DNA from: Phragmites australis
Taxonomy: Eukaryota; Streptophyta; Magnoliopsida; Poales; Poaceae
Length of the DNA: 64,000 bases
NCBI RefSeq assembly: GCF_958298935.1
Contig: NC_084942.1
Span: forward strand, 9,865,501 to 9,929,500
Reading direction: 5' to 3'
Shown: positions 47,901-58,493 of the stretch, piece by piece
Numbering within the stretch: the first letter of the stretch is position 1
Layout of the letters: every line of letters begins with the position of its first letter
Translations under genes and position numbers: made by a program
Notes under the pieces: generated by a model
Seen by the model: the letters and a program-made list of their open reading frames with translations, nothing else
Databases searched by the model: none
What the model was told of the DNA's origin: nothing

Positions 47901-50900
47901 TAAGGCTAGCAACATGGGAATATGGATTCTCACAGCAAAAATGCATTACTTGATTTGAGAACCCAAGAGCCTAGTTTATATTGCACATAGAGACAAATCG
48001 GGAAAAAAACCCACATAGATGTTGATCAATATTTAATACATTTATCCAATGAATAAGCAGGACAGTTAAGTTAGAAACCCTTTTTAATCCTCTTTGAATT
48101 TCAGTAAACTCTGTCCCTCAAAAGTAAACAAGTTTTCAAGGGTAGAGGTTGTGTTTACTAGACAGCAAGAAGATGACAAAGCTCTTTTTTTCAAGCCCTT
48201 CTAATTTCTAAATGAGCTAGTCAGCGGCGGTCTTGATTTTGAAGGGATAACTCTATAAGACAGGAGGAGCAATAAGTCAGTTGTGCAAAAACTAGTCTGC
48301 AGCATGCTTCAAGGAAACACGGTGGCAATGGTTGTCCATACGACATTACGGCAAATCACAGTGGCAATGCCCAATGAGGCAGCGCAGCAGCAAACTAAAT
48401 CAGCAGATAAAACACTCAATGACGTTTGGCGAAGGCTCCACACACCTTAGCATCCCTCCATCATGAGGAAAAAGAGGTCTGAGAAGTGTTAAGTTTCCTC
48501 TAAAATTCCTTTGAAGCCATTGGGTATGAACAGTATTCATATGGAATTTCTTTGGCGGAATCCAATGAACCAAACATGTAAACAGTGCCTATTCCAAAGG
48601 AATTCAAAATCATATGTTTTTCCAGTGAAAATCCTTTCAACCAAACAGGGCCTAAGGGCAACTGCTCATGGCAAACCTGGCAAACAGTATTCACATCAAT
48701 GTGGAGTTGCAGAACCTGCAGGACCTGGTGATCATGAGCCTTGTCTGGGCTTATGAATAGGTATCAGATGCTACATTGTGTTACTTTAAGCATAGCTATA
48801 GGGCGAGCTGTCTTGCGAGGTGGGAGGAAATGTTATGGCCGTGAAGCACAGGCAGTTAGGCATAACAGACTACCACAAGTTAGGAAAGATAATAAAGTTA
48901 GCCAATAAGAGATTTAGTTTGTTACTTTCCTTATCATTAATTCCTTGTGTTAGGCAAGATATTATTCAGTTGTTGCTTTCCTTATTTTTAGAATTGTGTG
49001 TTAGGGAGGCTCTATAAATAGGAGACCTCATTGCTTATTGAGTCAAGTAAAGATTAAACAAAATTATCCCTCATGTTTCTGTTTCTCTCTGCCCTCACGC
49101 CCGTTTCTCTTCTCTATTCCCCCTGCTGATGCTTCTTCCTCCTCTGTTCTATTGCTACTCCAAACCAACCTACTATCTACCCAGCTAACCTCATTGAAAT
49201 AGTCAACATAACATCTGTGAAAGAAACTAATCTACCTGGGCATTAGAACCAGCAGCAAGTAGGTTACCACCTGATCCACCAAAAGAGAAGCTGAACATTT
49301 CTTGGGAGGCACCTCCTCTTAGCAAAGATATCTAGGTAAACATGTAGATAACAGTGAATGGTTGAATTTTGAAAATACATAAATATTAAACCAACATACT
49401 GATATAGTACACTGACCATTCACATATCAAAGCACAGTGACTAAATTCTCAAAAGCGAAGATTTATATGATTATATCAAGTAGCAAAAGTACCCAACAAT
49501 AAAAATAAATCGAAAAATATTATTCAACAATAATGATATTTCCATGTTAACCTGTACAAACATTAATGCTGCTAGAAAAAAATTGCCTCATATGAATTGC
49601 ATAAATTCATTCCAATGATGGTCTTACATGAATTACATCAAAAAAATGCAGTATGGATTCCATTCACTTCTCTATTTTTTCCTTTTGATTGGGAAGACAA
49701 TTTCAAGAGCTATCCAGTGTCAGAGCATGTATAAACTTCAAAGAATATAACCAGATTTCCATTAACTAAGATCAAGCTCAACCCAAATCAAGCATGAAAA
49801 CAAAAACATGACTTCATTGAATAGTAGAATTCACAAAGCAAAAAAAAAAGCATTTAGTGAGCTTTGTATGTGTACAACATGACAAATGGTCACAGCACTA
49901 TAACTGCTTCAATCGTAGTAAAAATAAATTACCGTCGATACAGCAACATAGAAATCCAAAGATAGATGAGATCAAGTGAACAAGAACATAGCCATTATAT
50001 TTTACAGTAAAAATGAACAAAATAAAATTACTGAACATAAGAAATGAACAAAAAAGAAATTACCTATATGGAATTTCTTTACCTTTATATATTATAAAAG
50101 GGTAATTAGGTTAGTGATGGTAGTCTTCCCTGTTACACCTCCCCAAAATCCTCTAACAAAAATTCATTTCCGTCTCACAAATTCCTCTCCGTAGCTCCCT
50201 AACCTCCCCTCCAAATCCTCTCAGGTTCCAAGTTACCAGGTTTAAGAACCAAACAAGGCTGCGGTAGATCCCACCACCGTCAGGCCCATAATCTTTGTAG
50301 CCGTCTAGTGAGACCACCTCTCCCCGATGGGGCATGCCGAGAGTATCAACAGTGACAAGCATGCAACACAAGCAAATGTGGTGGATAAGCTGAGAATGTG
50401 GTGTATGCAAAGCACAAGGAAGGCATGATTAATGTCGAAGTTTAACGCTACCCGGCACCACAATGGAGCCAAAGGGTGTGGCATTGGTTGATCCATGTGA
50501 CAACAGGCCCCTAGCCTCTAGGTTTAATCAACGTTTCTGTGGCGTCACCTAGTCGTCGCCTAGGCGACAAGTCAGGCTGAGGCCCTTGGGCGTCGCGCTC
50601 ACCTTGACGTGCTTGATAAGGCGTCCGCCTAGGCGCGGAAGGCGTCCGCTTGTGCGCCCAGCGGCCTTAGGCGGATGCCCAATCGAGGGGAGGCGAGTAA
50701 TCAAAGGGGGAGGCGTGGGAAAAGGACCGGGTACGCGGGAATCGAGCAAGTCCAGCGCTGAACGAGAGAGGGAAAGAGAGAAGAGAGAGGGAAAGAGGGG
50801 AGGGCGGTCTAGCGTTGAACAGGAGAGAGAAATAGATAAGAGAGAGGGAAAGAGGAGAGGGGCGGCCAGCAGCGGACCTGGATCCCTAGGCGGCGGCGCT

Positions 50901-53900
50901 GCTCCTACACTGCCGCTCCCGCCCTGAGCTACGCCCGTTCCAGCCCTGGTCATCGTCGCCCATTCCCTCCCTACTCGTCGTTGCTCCTTCTGCTTCTCCG
51001 CCGATCCCGCCCTACTCGTCATCGCCCATCACTCAGCTGCGCCCAGGTGGTCAAACCCAGGTGCCTTTCTTTCCCCTCCTCATCCTCCCCCCTTCATCTT
51101 CCTCTGTTATGAGACTGTGCTCGGAGCTACTTGCACACCAGTGCTCTACTCTGGATTGGTGTGCTCTTTGCTCTATGCTGCGCTTTGAATTGGTGTGTGC
51201 TCTCTGCTTTGCTCTATGCTGCGCTCTTTGTTTATAGAACACAAAGCACAAGCTAATGAGTATAAAAATGTGTATGGTTTGTGGCTCTGTGCTGCTATGA
51301 TTAGTATAATTGCTATGCTCAATTGCTAGTGGCTTGTTGGATACTTTGATTAATATAATACTTGCTGATTGGTAATACTCTCTTAGCTATGCAAGTATTT
51401 GTATGGGGCTGCACTATATTTGAACCCAGGAAAAAAAATTCCCCTTGTAAAAGCTAATGATGATTCAACTGTTGGGCAGCTAAGAGGTTGCTTCCTTGAA
51501 GTGCTTGGTAGCATGGTAGAAGATGGGGATACTCGAAAGAAGATTAATAGGCAAGCCATTGAGTATGAAGAGCAACGTGGAGATGCCTTTTCAAATAAAA
51601 TGGCAAAGGAGAGCATAGAGTCAATGAGCCCTCGTAAGTGTTGTTAATCTCAGCTGATTAATTTCAGCAAGTTTATTTCATTCCTAACTCCTAATATATG
51701 TGTGTATTTGCCATTCTAGTTGATTGGTGGCGTTCATATGGTGGCCGAGCCATTGAGATACAGAGATTTGCTAAGCGTGTAGTTAGTCTTTGTGCTTCAT
51801 CATCCGGTTGTGAGAGAAACTGGAGTACCTTTAACTTTGTGAGTATCCTTGTGTTTGTGTATTCAGTTTCTATTTACAAATTTCAGCAAGTTATTTATTG
51901 ATTTCATTTGCTTCGCTTCCCATTTGTTTTTTGGTAGATCCATACAAAGAGAAGGAACCGGTTGCTGCACAAGAGATTGAATGATATTGTCTTTGTTTCG
52001 TACAACCGGAAGATGAAAACAAGGTTTCAGATTATGCGTGAGCAGGCAGGCAAGAAGTATGACCCTTTGGTCATTGAGGAGTTTGATTGGGACAATGAAT
52101 GGGCTGATTCATTGCATGTGCCCACTCCGGGTGCTCGAGGGTCTGATTTTGTCAATGACTCACATGGCGGCTTGTTGATGATGCCATTGGTGCACCACAC
52201 TCACTTCAGGGTTGTAATGTTCCTAGGAGAGCTCATAAGAATAGTCGTTTAAGAAAATCTGCATCAATGGTGGTCGAAGAACAAGACTCAGATGGAGAAG
52301 ATAAACACTTGGGTTCGGGCAATGAAGAAGAGGAAGAAGACCCACATGATGATGCGGACGTGAGCGATCATGAAGATGCTCCCAATGTTTCAAATGCTAC
52401 TAAAGAAAACAGGGCTGCTGCTCCTGATGAGTTCGATGATGGATTTTGAGTGCCCAGAGATTTGCGCTTAGTCTACTTTTGTGTAGTCCTGCTGTACCAC
52501 TTTGGTGTTGTCCTGTTGTATGGTGTGGTGTAGTAGTTATTATGCTTCAGACTTTAAGTTTGTGGACTATGATGTCATATTGTCATGCACTCATGCTTGC
52601 TAATTTGTTATCTTGCATCTTGTTCCCTATTTCATTCTCAGCACTTGCCATGCTCACTAATTTTTGTCAGAGTAATGGATTTGTGTTGTTGAGGAGTTGT
52701 CATTGTTCATGTAGTTTGCTGCAAGCCGGAGGGGTGCTACATGGGAGAAGAGCTTTTGGAAAGGAGAGAAAGGATCCTGGGCTCAAGAACTGGCAGCAAA
52801 CAAGGTATGTGTGTGCTGCACTGCTCCTAAAATTCTACCTTACCCAGCCCCTTCATGACGCCCAAAACGTGTGTATGGTGTCACCTAGGCGTCCGCCATA
52901 AACGCCTAGGCGTTATGAGGGGGGTGGGTCGCCGTGCCTCGCCTCAACGCCACAAAAACCATGGGTTTAATATAAATAATTTTATCTTCTTTGTAGAAAC
53001 ACACAGTCGTGGTGAAAGCATATCAACATTCTGTTCCTCTCACCTCTAGGGTAATAGAGCGTGAATATGGTAGTCCCAAATGTTAGCAATCATGCACACA
53101 CATAACAGTTATTGTATAACTAACAAGAAGACTCAACAACCATAAAGTGTTAGAAAAGAAACCTGCTTAAAGTTTCTTGTATCCCACGCTCTGACAGTTC
53201 CATCCGAAGAACAAGAACAGATTATTTGTGGTGATGATGGAGCTGAGAAGGAAATTTCATGTATTGTACCTCCATGTCCTTTACATTCCCCCAGATATTG
53301 TCCAGTTGCTGGAGAATAAAATTTGAGTGCATTTGTTGACAAGGAAACTGCGAGCGTCAAGATTTCCTGACTTGTAACCAGATACATCAAATAAGAAGCA
53401 GAAGGCTCAACCGATGAGTACAGGACAGGAATAAAAGTATGCTTATGGGCAGATAACAACATAGTTACAAGAACACCAGGGCACTGATATAACAGACAAG
53501 CATTCGTCTAATGTCAATGCACAATTATTAACATCGGGAGCAAAAAAGATCAATGGTTGCTCATATTCCATGAGCAGAGTGATCTATACTATACACACGA
53601 ATTATTCCAGACGGTGTCGCAAATTCTCTCTACAACAGCCTTCAAATCCTCCGGCTGGCAGCTGGCAGCTTGCTGCGGATCCTGCCTGGGGAAGATCAGG
53701 AGACCGAGGACCTGATGCGTCATGAAGATGAAGATCAGGAGACCGAGGACCCAACATGTCATCATGTGGTCTCTGCTGGTGGTCTATCTGGTTTTAGTCT
53801 GTTGAACTATGGTAGTCGTGGCCTTTCGTACTTTTCTGTTTCTTAATGTGCTACTCTTTTGCCGTAATGTCATGCTGTAAGAACTAAAATTCCATTATGC

Positions 53901-54262
53901 TATAATGGAAATGGGGTTTCCCGTGTCCAAAAAAAATTATACGATTGGGCGAATCTACTTCTAAGTGTAAGCTTAATGAGCCACATGGAACATTTGAATC
54001 TATCTAATCCATTTCATAACGCTGTAGCAATTGCAGTCTAAAAGAATTAGTGGGAGCGCACTTACCAAGAAGCGATCTGGAAGACATAGTCGTCGCCAAA
54101 GTTGGTCTGGATGCTGTTATTGAGGCCCAGCCGCCTCCAGGAGACGTTGCTGTCAGGATTTAGGGATGGAGAATTGGACGGCACAGGAGACCCCGCGCAC
54201 GGGCTGGCCTCGGCCTCCACCTCCATGGCCTCCGCCGCCGCAGCCTCTCCGCATCCCTCCAT
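35912..54262 (-). CDS. WDR89-like WD40 repeat protein, 8 exons
   Basis: Exons (minus, first to last): 54262-54066, 53370-53163, 49331-49236, 39169-39095, 37864-37754, 37266-37175, 36997-36913, 36274-35912. All join in phase with GT donors and AG acceptors, giving about 408 codons without a stop. The product is a beta-propeller scaffold: [15 protein letters not shown], then [76 protein letters not shown]. The overall order, the late GGEDGRL-CW block and the basic C-terminus match WDR89 proteins. The ATG at 54262 was chosen because EAMEVEAEA and the following block look like known plant homologues; upstream in-frame codons are GC-rich leader. Introns 2 and 3 (3.8 and 10 kb) are swollen by transposons. 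The biochemical role of WDR89 in plants is unclear. Confidence 0.9.
37391..37476. repeat. 43-bp tandem duplication in an intron
   Basis: Two identical copies of a 43-bp unit starting ATAATACTAGTAATGAGC, in the intron between the fifth and sixth coding exons of the WDR89-like gene. Perfect identity suggests a recent event. Confidence 0.95.
37865..39094. other. intron 4 of the WDR89-like gene
   Basis: No gene seen. It contains a (GA)n run at 38968-38989 and unclassified sequence at 38050-38300 that looks transposon-derived (AAACACCCCTCAACTTCAAA) but has no recognisable ends. Confidence 0.5.
39492..41532 (-). pseudogene. LINE ORF2: endonuclease/reverse transcriptase relic
   Basis: It starts at an ATG near 41532 with [13 protein letters not shown], the conserved endonuclease start; IQETKK and GASGGIL follow. 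Directly after GGIL the frame jumps to [24 protein letters not shown] and [20 protein letters not shown], so several hundred codons covering the rest of the endonuclease and the reverse transcriptase fingers are deleted. The catalytic box is [10 protein letters not shown] (YVDD where YADD is usual). The thumb (40975-40628), [20 protein letters not shown] (40509) and the C-terminal zf-RVT region (40091-39492, [20 protein letters not shown]) follow with frameshifts. It is inactive. Confidence 0.85.
41832..41849 (+). other. primer-binding site, Arg-tRNA type
   Basis: TGGCGTGCCAAGTAGGGA differs by two bases from TGGCGCGCCAGGTAGGGG, the complement of the 3' end of a plant arginine tRNA used by several grass gypsy families. 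It lies 27 bp before the gag start. Confidence 0.6.
41876..43699 (+). pseudogene. gypsy gag relic
   Basis: ATG 41876 ([15 protein letters not shown]) leads a 257-codon frame with an acidic middle ([16 protein letters not shown]), to a TAG at 42644. After 42950 the capsid-like part resumes: [72 protein letters not shown] one-base shift near 43325 is followed by [19 protein letters not shown] and [20 protein letters not shown], which is the Retrotrans_gag region. A Lys/Ser-rich linker (43560-43690) follows. It is inactive. Confidence 0.8.
43700..44290 (+). pseudogene. gypsy aspartic protease relic
   Basis: Frame fragments downstream of gag include a sequence around 43725 (HDFDECNV), [17 protein letters not shown] (about 43912) and then [20 protein letters not shown] (about 44069), which matches the LVD-GSSLNL active-site loop of retroelement proteases. 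The sequence breaks off near 44290 without a reverse transcriptase. Confidence 0.6.
44721..44786. repeat. 33-bp tandem duplication next to the gypsy/LINE junction
   Basis: TGTCACTTGGGAGGTAGGAG plus 13 bp occurs twice with one difference. The preceding GATGGTTTAAGGAAAAAGAG recurs inverted in two pieces at 44820-44868, so the junction has a small hairpin-like structure. Confidence 0.85.
44793..47383 (-). pseudogene. LINE ORF1 relic (grass L1 type)
   Basis: From 5' to 3' on the minus strand: [20 protein letters not shown] (47383); [18 protein letters not shown] and [20 protein letters not shown] (47160-46960), the conserved N-terminal domain of grass LINE ORF1; a zinc-knuckle-like segment [10 protein letters not shown] with [14 protein letters not shown] (about 46560-46480); then a DUF4283-like region (46222-45734) with [20 protein letters not shown]. 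The C-terminus is basic, ending [15 protein letters not shown] (44850). ORF1 binds RNA in LINE particles. Several frameshifts separate these blocks, so it is inactive. Confidence 0.78.
48831..49213 (+). mobile_element. small solo LTR in intron 3
   Basis: The 383-bp block starts TGTTATG and ends CATAACA, a perfect 7-bp inverted repeat typical of LTR ends. TATAAATA at 49013-49020 is followed by AGGAGACCTCATTGC and a CT-rich stretch, as in small copia LTRs. The flanks GGAAA and TCTGT do not match, so the target duplication is lost or the limits are slightly off. It ends only 23 bp from the third coding exon. Confidence 0.6.
50529..52963 (+). mobile_element. hAT transposon, internal deletion derivative
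   Basis: It is 2,435 bp long and flanked by a perfect 8-bp duplication, GGTTTAAT (50521-50528 and 52964-52971). The ends CAACGTTTCTGTGGCG and CATGGTTTTTGTGGCG form an imperfect inverted repeat. Both subterminal regions carry the palindrome CGCCTAGGCG (50557, 50626, 52903) and related words. Only the C-terminal part of the transposase remains. It lies in intron 2 of the WDR89-like gene, in opposite orientation. Confidence 0.93.
51390..52449 (+). pseudogene. hAT transposase, C-terminal part only
   Basis: Exon 1 starts within [14 protein letters not shown] (about 51390) and ends SMSPL by splicing at 51630. Exon 2 (about 51719-51840) reads [20 protein letters not shown] and [14 protein letters not shown], the hAT dimerisation domain. 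Exon 3 (51939 onward) reads [20 protein letters not shown] and [11 protein letters not shown] frameshift or further splice near 52200 leads to a very acidic tail ending FDDGF at 52449. The BED finger and the first catalytic blocks are missing, so the element is non-autonomous. Confidence 0.82.
53640..53938 (+). mobile_element. possible truncated LINE 3' end in intron 1
   Basis: The stretch ends ATAATGGAAATGGGGTTTCC-CGTGTCC followed by eight A, like the 3' tails of grass LINEs. A 24-bp word, GAAGATCAGGAGACCGAGGA with neighbours, occurs twice (53690 and 53731). No target duplication was found. Confidence 0.4.
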
Positions 54263-54720
54263 CGCGCAATCCCCTCCAAGCAGGTTGCAACTAGCGGTCG
54301 CACGATGCTTGTGATCCCGTACGAAGTACTGAAAATTCCTACTTTTGCTGGGAGCAGAGCAGCACAGCCGACGGCCGGCGATCGAGGGGATGAACGTCCA
54401 AGGGAAGACAAACGCGTTCTTGGAAACTGAGGAACGTGGTGCGGCGGCGTTTTTGGGAGCGGTTAGTGGCTCTAGTAGATGTCCGTGGAGGAGAAGATAA
54501 GGAGGGAGAGGAAGCGGAGACGCGGCGGGACGTCGCCGGCCGCGCGGAGGGGAGGCGGCGGCGGCGTCGGGTGGGAGGAGACGGGAGAGGTGGGCACCGG
54601 GTGCGGGAGGGAGGCGCGGGGCTTGAGGCACAAAGATAGGGCACCTCCTCTTCCCAGATGATTTTAGCCACACGATCAAAATCTGACGACCATAAACGAA
54701 CTTTTGGATGACATGGACGC
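54263..54720 (-). promoter_or_regulatory. 5' leader and proximal promoter of the WDR89-like gene
   Basis: GC- and CT-rich leader sequence on the minus strand (54480-54660 reads CTCTCCC, CCGCCGCC and similar) precedes the ATG. No TATA box is obvious. TTGGGCC near 54780 could be a TCP-type site as found in many housekeeping promoters. Confidence 0.45.
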
Positions 54721-55799
54721 TTTGTCACGTTGGGTCGAGATTATGCAGCACTCTTACCTTGCGCCGCTGTGAAGGCCCAACAAAACAGCCCGTGGGCCAG
54801 CAGTGTCCTCAAATAAAAGTAGTTAATTGCGTTCCTCTTTTGCGGATAAAAGCATTTTCCTCAAAATATTATGGAATAACTGCATATTTGCCACTAGTTC
54901 AATCTCTAATACGAGATCTGAGAGCTTGATGATGGAGGGAGACATTGATGGCTTAGTTCAGTGGTGGAAGACCGAGAGAAATGTAATACTGCATTTCTTT
55001 TCATGTTATCTTCTCACTTCTTATGGCTTCTTAATCCATGTATTGTATCCTAAAACACTTTATATTTTGAAGCGAGGGAGTACACGATACTCACTCACAC
55101 CCGATTTGAGGTGAGGTTTCATACGACATTCCAATCAACGTTCCAAACAGGTCTAAACTTATGTGGTACATATTGTCAATTTTCATAAGAACGATTTTAG
55201 TGGCCCAAATCTCACATGTGCACGGATCTACTCCCCAGAAATATTGAGAGCTCCCAAGCCCTCCTATAATTTTTGGATATGGAAGGGGAAGAAAACTTAA
55301 ACTCGTAATATTCAACTGATTCAAAGAAATTCAACACGGATTCAAGAAATAGTCAACTTGATTCAAATGCTACCACACGATCAAGTGCACGGATTACTGC
55401 TATAAAATGTGTCAAGCAGATGTAACATGGTATAGTAGAAACTCATACTTTTATAGTATAGATAACTCTAACCGTCTATATATATCCATAGATCAGACTA
55501 ACAATAATGCTACGGGAAACACTTTTCAAATTCATTTGATATTTCACATGACTCACCGATAGGTCATAAATATACTATTGGCCTATTGACACAAGTTTGA
55601 TTCCTTCCATTAGGTGGCAGTACTTATTTTTTTCACTAAAAGGAGTAACTTTTTCAAATAACAAGAGCAAGTATTTAGGAGTACTATATATACTAGCAAA
55701 TGTCCGGACATTGCAACGGTTCCTAAATCTTACATTTAATATATCTATTTTATTCACCAAATGAAGCTAACAAAACATGAAGTTAGAGATAATACTTAG
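54721..55799. other. intergenic stretch, no gene seen
   Basis: A Stowaway-like terminal word (TTATATTTTGAAGCGAGGGA at 55060) without a partner end, and GTCCGGACATTGCAACGG (55703), resembling a widespread grass repeat end. Otherwise AT-rich. Confidence 0.4.
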
Positions 55800-56008
55800 G
55801 ACCTGTTTGGCCGAGCTCCAGTTCGAAGAATTCTTAGAGATAGGTATTTCTAACTCCAAAAATTAAACTATGGGTGTACTGAGAGTGTTTATGTGAGTTA
55901 TTTTATTTTCATTTTAATCTAAAAATAAAGACTTAATTCATTTTATTCTAGCTTACTAATGCAAGATCCGATTTGAAACTGGAAGCTAGAGCTCTACCAA
56001 ATACGGGC
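55800..56008. mobile_element. MITE-like inverted repeat element
   Basis: GGACCTGTTTGGCCGAGCTC at 55799 and the complement of 55980-56010 (CCCGTATTTGGTAGAGCTCT) form an imperfect inverted repeat, and both continue with CCAGTT. About 210 bp. No clear target duplication. Confidence 0.5.
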
Positions 56009-57664
56009 CGAACCCACGACCACATGTTTATCCATCAAGCCATCGAAGACTAGGAAGAGAAATGCGATAGAGACGGAAGACGTCGAAGGTGGTTCGACCC
56101 CCTCTTGGCAGCTAGGAGGGGCCGTGGGGGCCAAAGGGTCCGATGTCTCAACCGAGGCTCCTCGGCCCGAAGCACCACGAGGCGACGGAGTTGGAGCGGG
56201 CAAAGCGGATGAACCAGAAGTTCAAGGGAACCATGGGGTTGGGACCATCGAAGGAAACATCACTCAATACAAGCGGCAAGTGAAGAGGTGAACAAACAGA
56301 TACAAGAGTTACGCGAAGAGCTTAGGTCCCTTCGTGAGTCCATGTCCTTTCAACAAGGACCCTCAGGGGGACTTAGCAAAAACAGGGACCCGAAGGTGAC
56401 CCTTCGGTAGGCGTAGAAGAACCTGTTTGCCTGTGGGCGATAGACCAAGATTCTCCATTGCCTTCGGGTCTGAAGGCATGGTCGTGGCCTTCAGGATTCA
56501 AGATGCTTCCATTGTACTTGCATAACATCGAAACATTCCTAAGGGAGTTCATGATGAGCTTCGAAGCCAGGGTGGAGTCTACGGGAGGAGATGACTCGAC
56601 CATGGATAAGGCCTTCGTCCTCACCGTCAAAGGGATAGCTCTTTCATGGTATACCTCCATCCCTCCTGGGAAAATATACTCTTGGGAATAGCTCAACGAA
56701 GCGTTGTTCTCTCACTTCTAGGGTAACTATTCAGCTCCAGTCACTGTTGGGAATCTGTTTGTGGTAAAGTAGTAGGAGGGCGAAAGCCTGAATGAATTCA
56801 TTCGTCATTTAGCGAAGGGCCTCAGTGACCATATGGTAATAGACCCGGGGCACCTGGGGCTTTGGGCCGGGGCACTAGCATCACGTCTAGCGTGGAAGCC
56901 GATCAAGGATGTCGATGAGCTGTTCACCAAAATGAAGAGTACTCGAGGTCCGAAGAGGACAATCTTCGGAGGCACGCTGATAGACCACCCTTGGAGGCCC
57001 GAGGCTGTCACACCCGGTTTTAACGGCCAAAATCAGATACGGCTTATGTATATCCAGAATGTTCAACACACATAAGGACGTCACATGTGAAGTAACAAAA
57101 ACAATACTTTTATAGAATAAATGTTAAACTCTTACAGCAATTGACATATATTATCTTCTATGAAGATATCTGTAGTGGAACAGAAGCACTGGTGCCCAAC
57201 AACACCGCAGGCAACCGACCGGGAGACACGCGTCTAGAACGTCGCAACCTCGTCATGATAGTCTTCAACATCTTTACTCACTGAGCAGCAGCACACATAT
57301 CGCATGGTATAGAGAAAATAGCAAGTGTGAGCACATGACGCGCTCTGCAAATGTGGGAAAGATAATGATATGCAGGTTTATATCAAGAATAGGCTAACAC
57401 ATAGTATATTTACGTAAATACGAGTAATGAAAACATATTTAGACTAAAAAAAGCATTAAACAATTATTAAGTGAATGTAACCCATACAGTCCAACACCCA
57501 GCATACAAGGCTCCCCACCTTGCATACCATAACTGTCTAGTACTCCCTGTACTGTAACCAAAACCACAACCATCTAGTACTCCCTGTACCAGAAATATAA
57601 CCATAACCAAACCCATAACCACAACCTACTAATCATGTGAGAATCTAAGTCTCTCATAATCATG

Positions 57665-57796
57665 AGCACAGCTGTTATAACATTTTTTACACTCTGCAAA
57701 GGTTATCCAGCTTTCCCCACGAGTCAGTAAAGCACAGCTGTTATAACAGTTTTTACACTCTGCAGAGGTTATCCAGCTTTCCCCACGAGTCAGTAA
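57665..57796. repeat. 66-bp tandem duplication in the LTR
   Basis: Two copies of a 66-bp unit beginning AGCACAGCTGTTATAACA; by eye they differ at two positions. Other LTRs here have one copy. Confidence 0.92.
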
Positions 57797-58418
57797 ATTC
57801 CATGTTATCGTGTTTGCAAGACACTTAATACACGCTAGTGGTGTGCCGCTAGGAGATCACTACGAAGCATTGTCCATTGATTAGGTCCTGGTACTCCAAT
57901 GAATATCAGCCAGGTGTCTAATAAATATGCTAAGTCTTACCCATATCAGCCTCATGGTGAGTACGATAATTCTTAGGTTGTCGCTCCACGAACTAGTCCT
58001 TATATGTGATACTTGGGCAATGACTCTCCAACTATCCAACATCCAACTAGGACGTAACCAACCTAACATTTCTGCCTAGAACGTATCCACAAGCCCACCA
58101 CCTGAATCATTATCACCAAACCCATTCTTTGCCCAAGTTCTAGGAGGGTTCCATGTTACTATACCAAATTCATCATTACCACTACATAACTCCATTAATC
58201 ATGTATATGACACTTTCCAACATTCTGACAGCATGGCTAAGCAACTCTACCCACAAGACACCTAGCCATAAACCACATAGGCTTCAAGGAATGATAAGGA
58301 AATATCTAGGTAAAACCCTAACATAGGTGACACTACCCATCAAATTGACAGATATTGCATGCAATTTGTAAAACAAAACATTTAAAAATATAGGTTCAAG
58401 ATGATCAAGGACACTTGC

Positions 58419-58493
58419 CTTTTACCCAATGCTACTTAGTGTTGTCAAAATCTTAGTCTTGAAGTCCCTTGATCTGCTCCGAAACGTTATTGA
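58419..58493 (-). other. conserved 75-nt exon-like block in LTR
   Basis: Preceded by ATTAG and followed by AAAAG|GCAAGTG on the minus strand; exactly 75 nt as at 13878 and 16957. Confidence 0.5.

Noticed and set aside
48490..48658. MITE ending CCAAACAGGGCCTAAG
   Set aside because: Only one terminus is recognisable; without the partner end or duplication it cannot be delimited.
50549..51022. 157-codon minus-strand ORF
   Set aside because: Lies in the GC-rich subterminal part of the hAT element, low complexity (Pro/Ser/Arg), no motif.
52446..52901. 151-codon ORF after the hAT transposase
   Set aside because: Overlaps the transposase stop and runs through the 3' untranslated and subterminal repeats; no domain recognised.
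54263..54679. Upstream extension of the WDR89-like first exon
   Set aside because: In frame, but it is CT/GC-rich leader; the start at 54262 gives the length and N-terminus expected for plant homologues.
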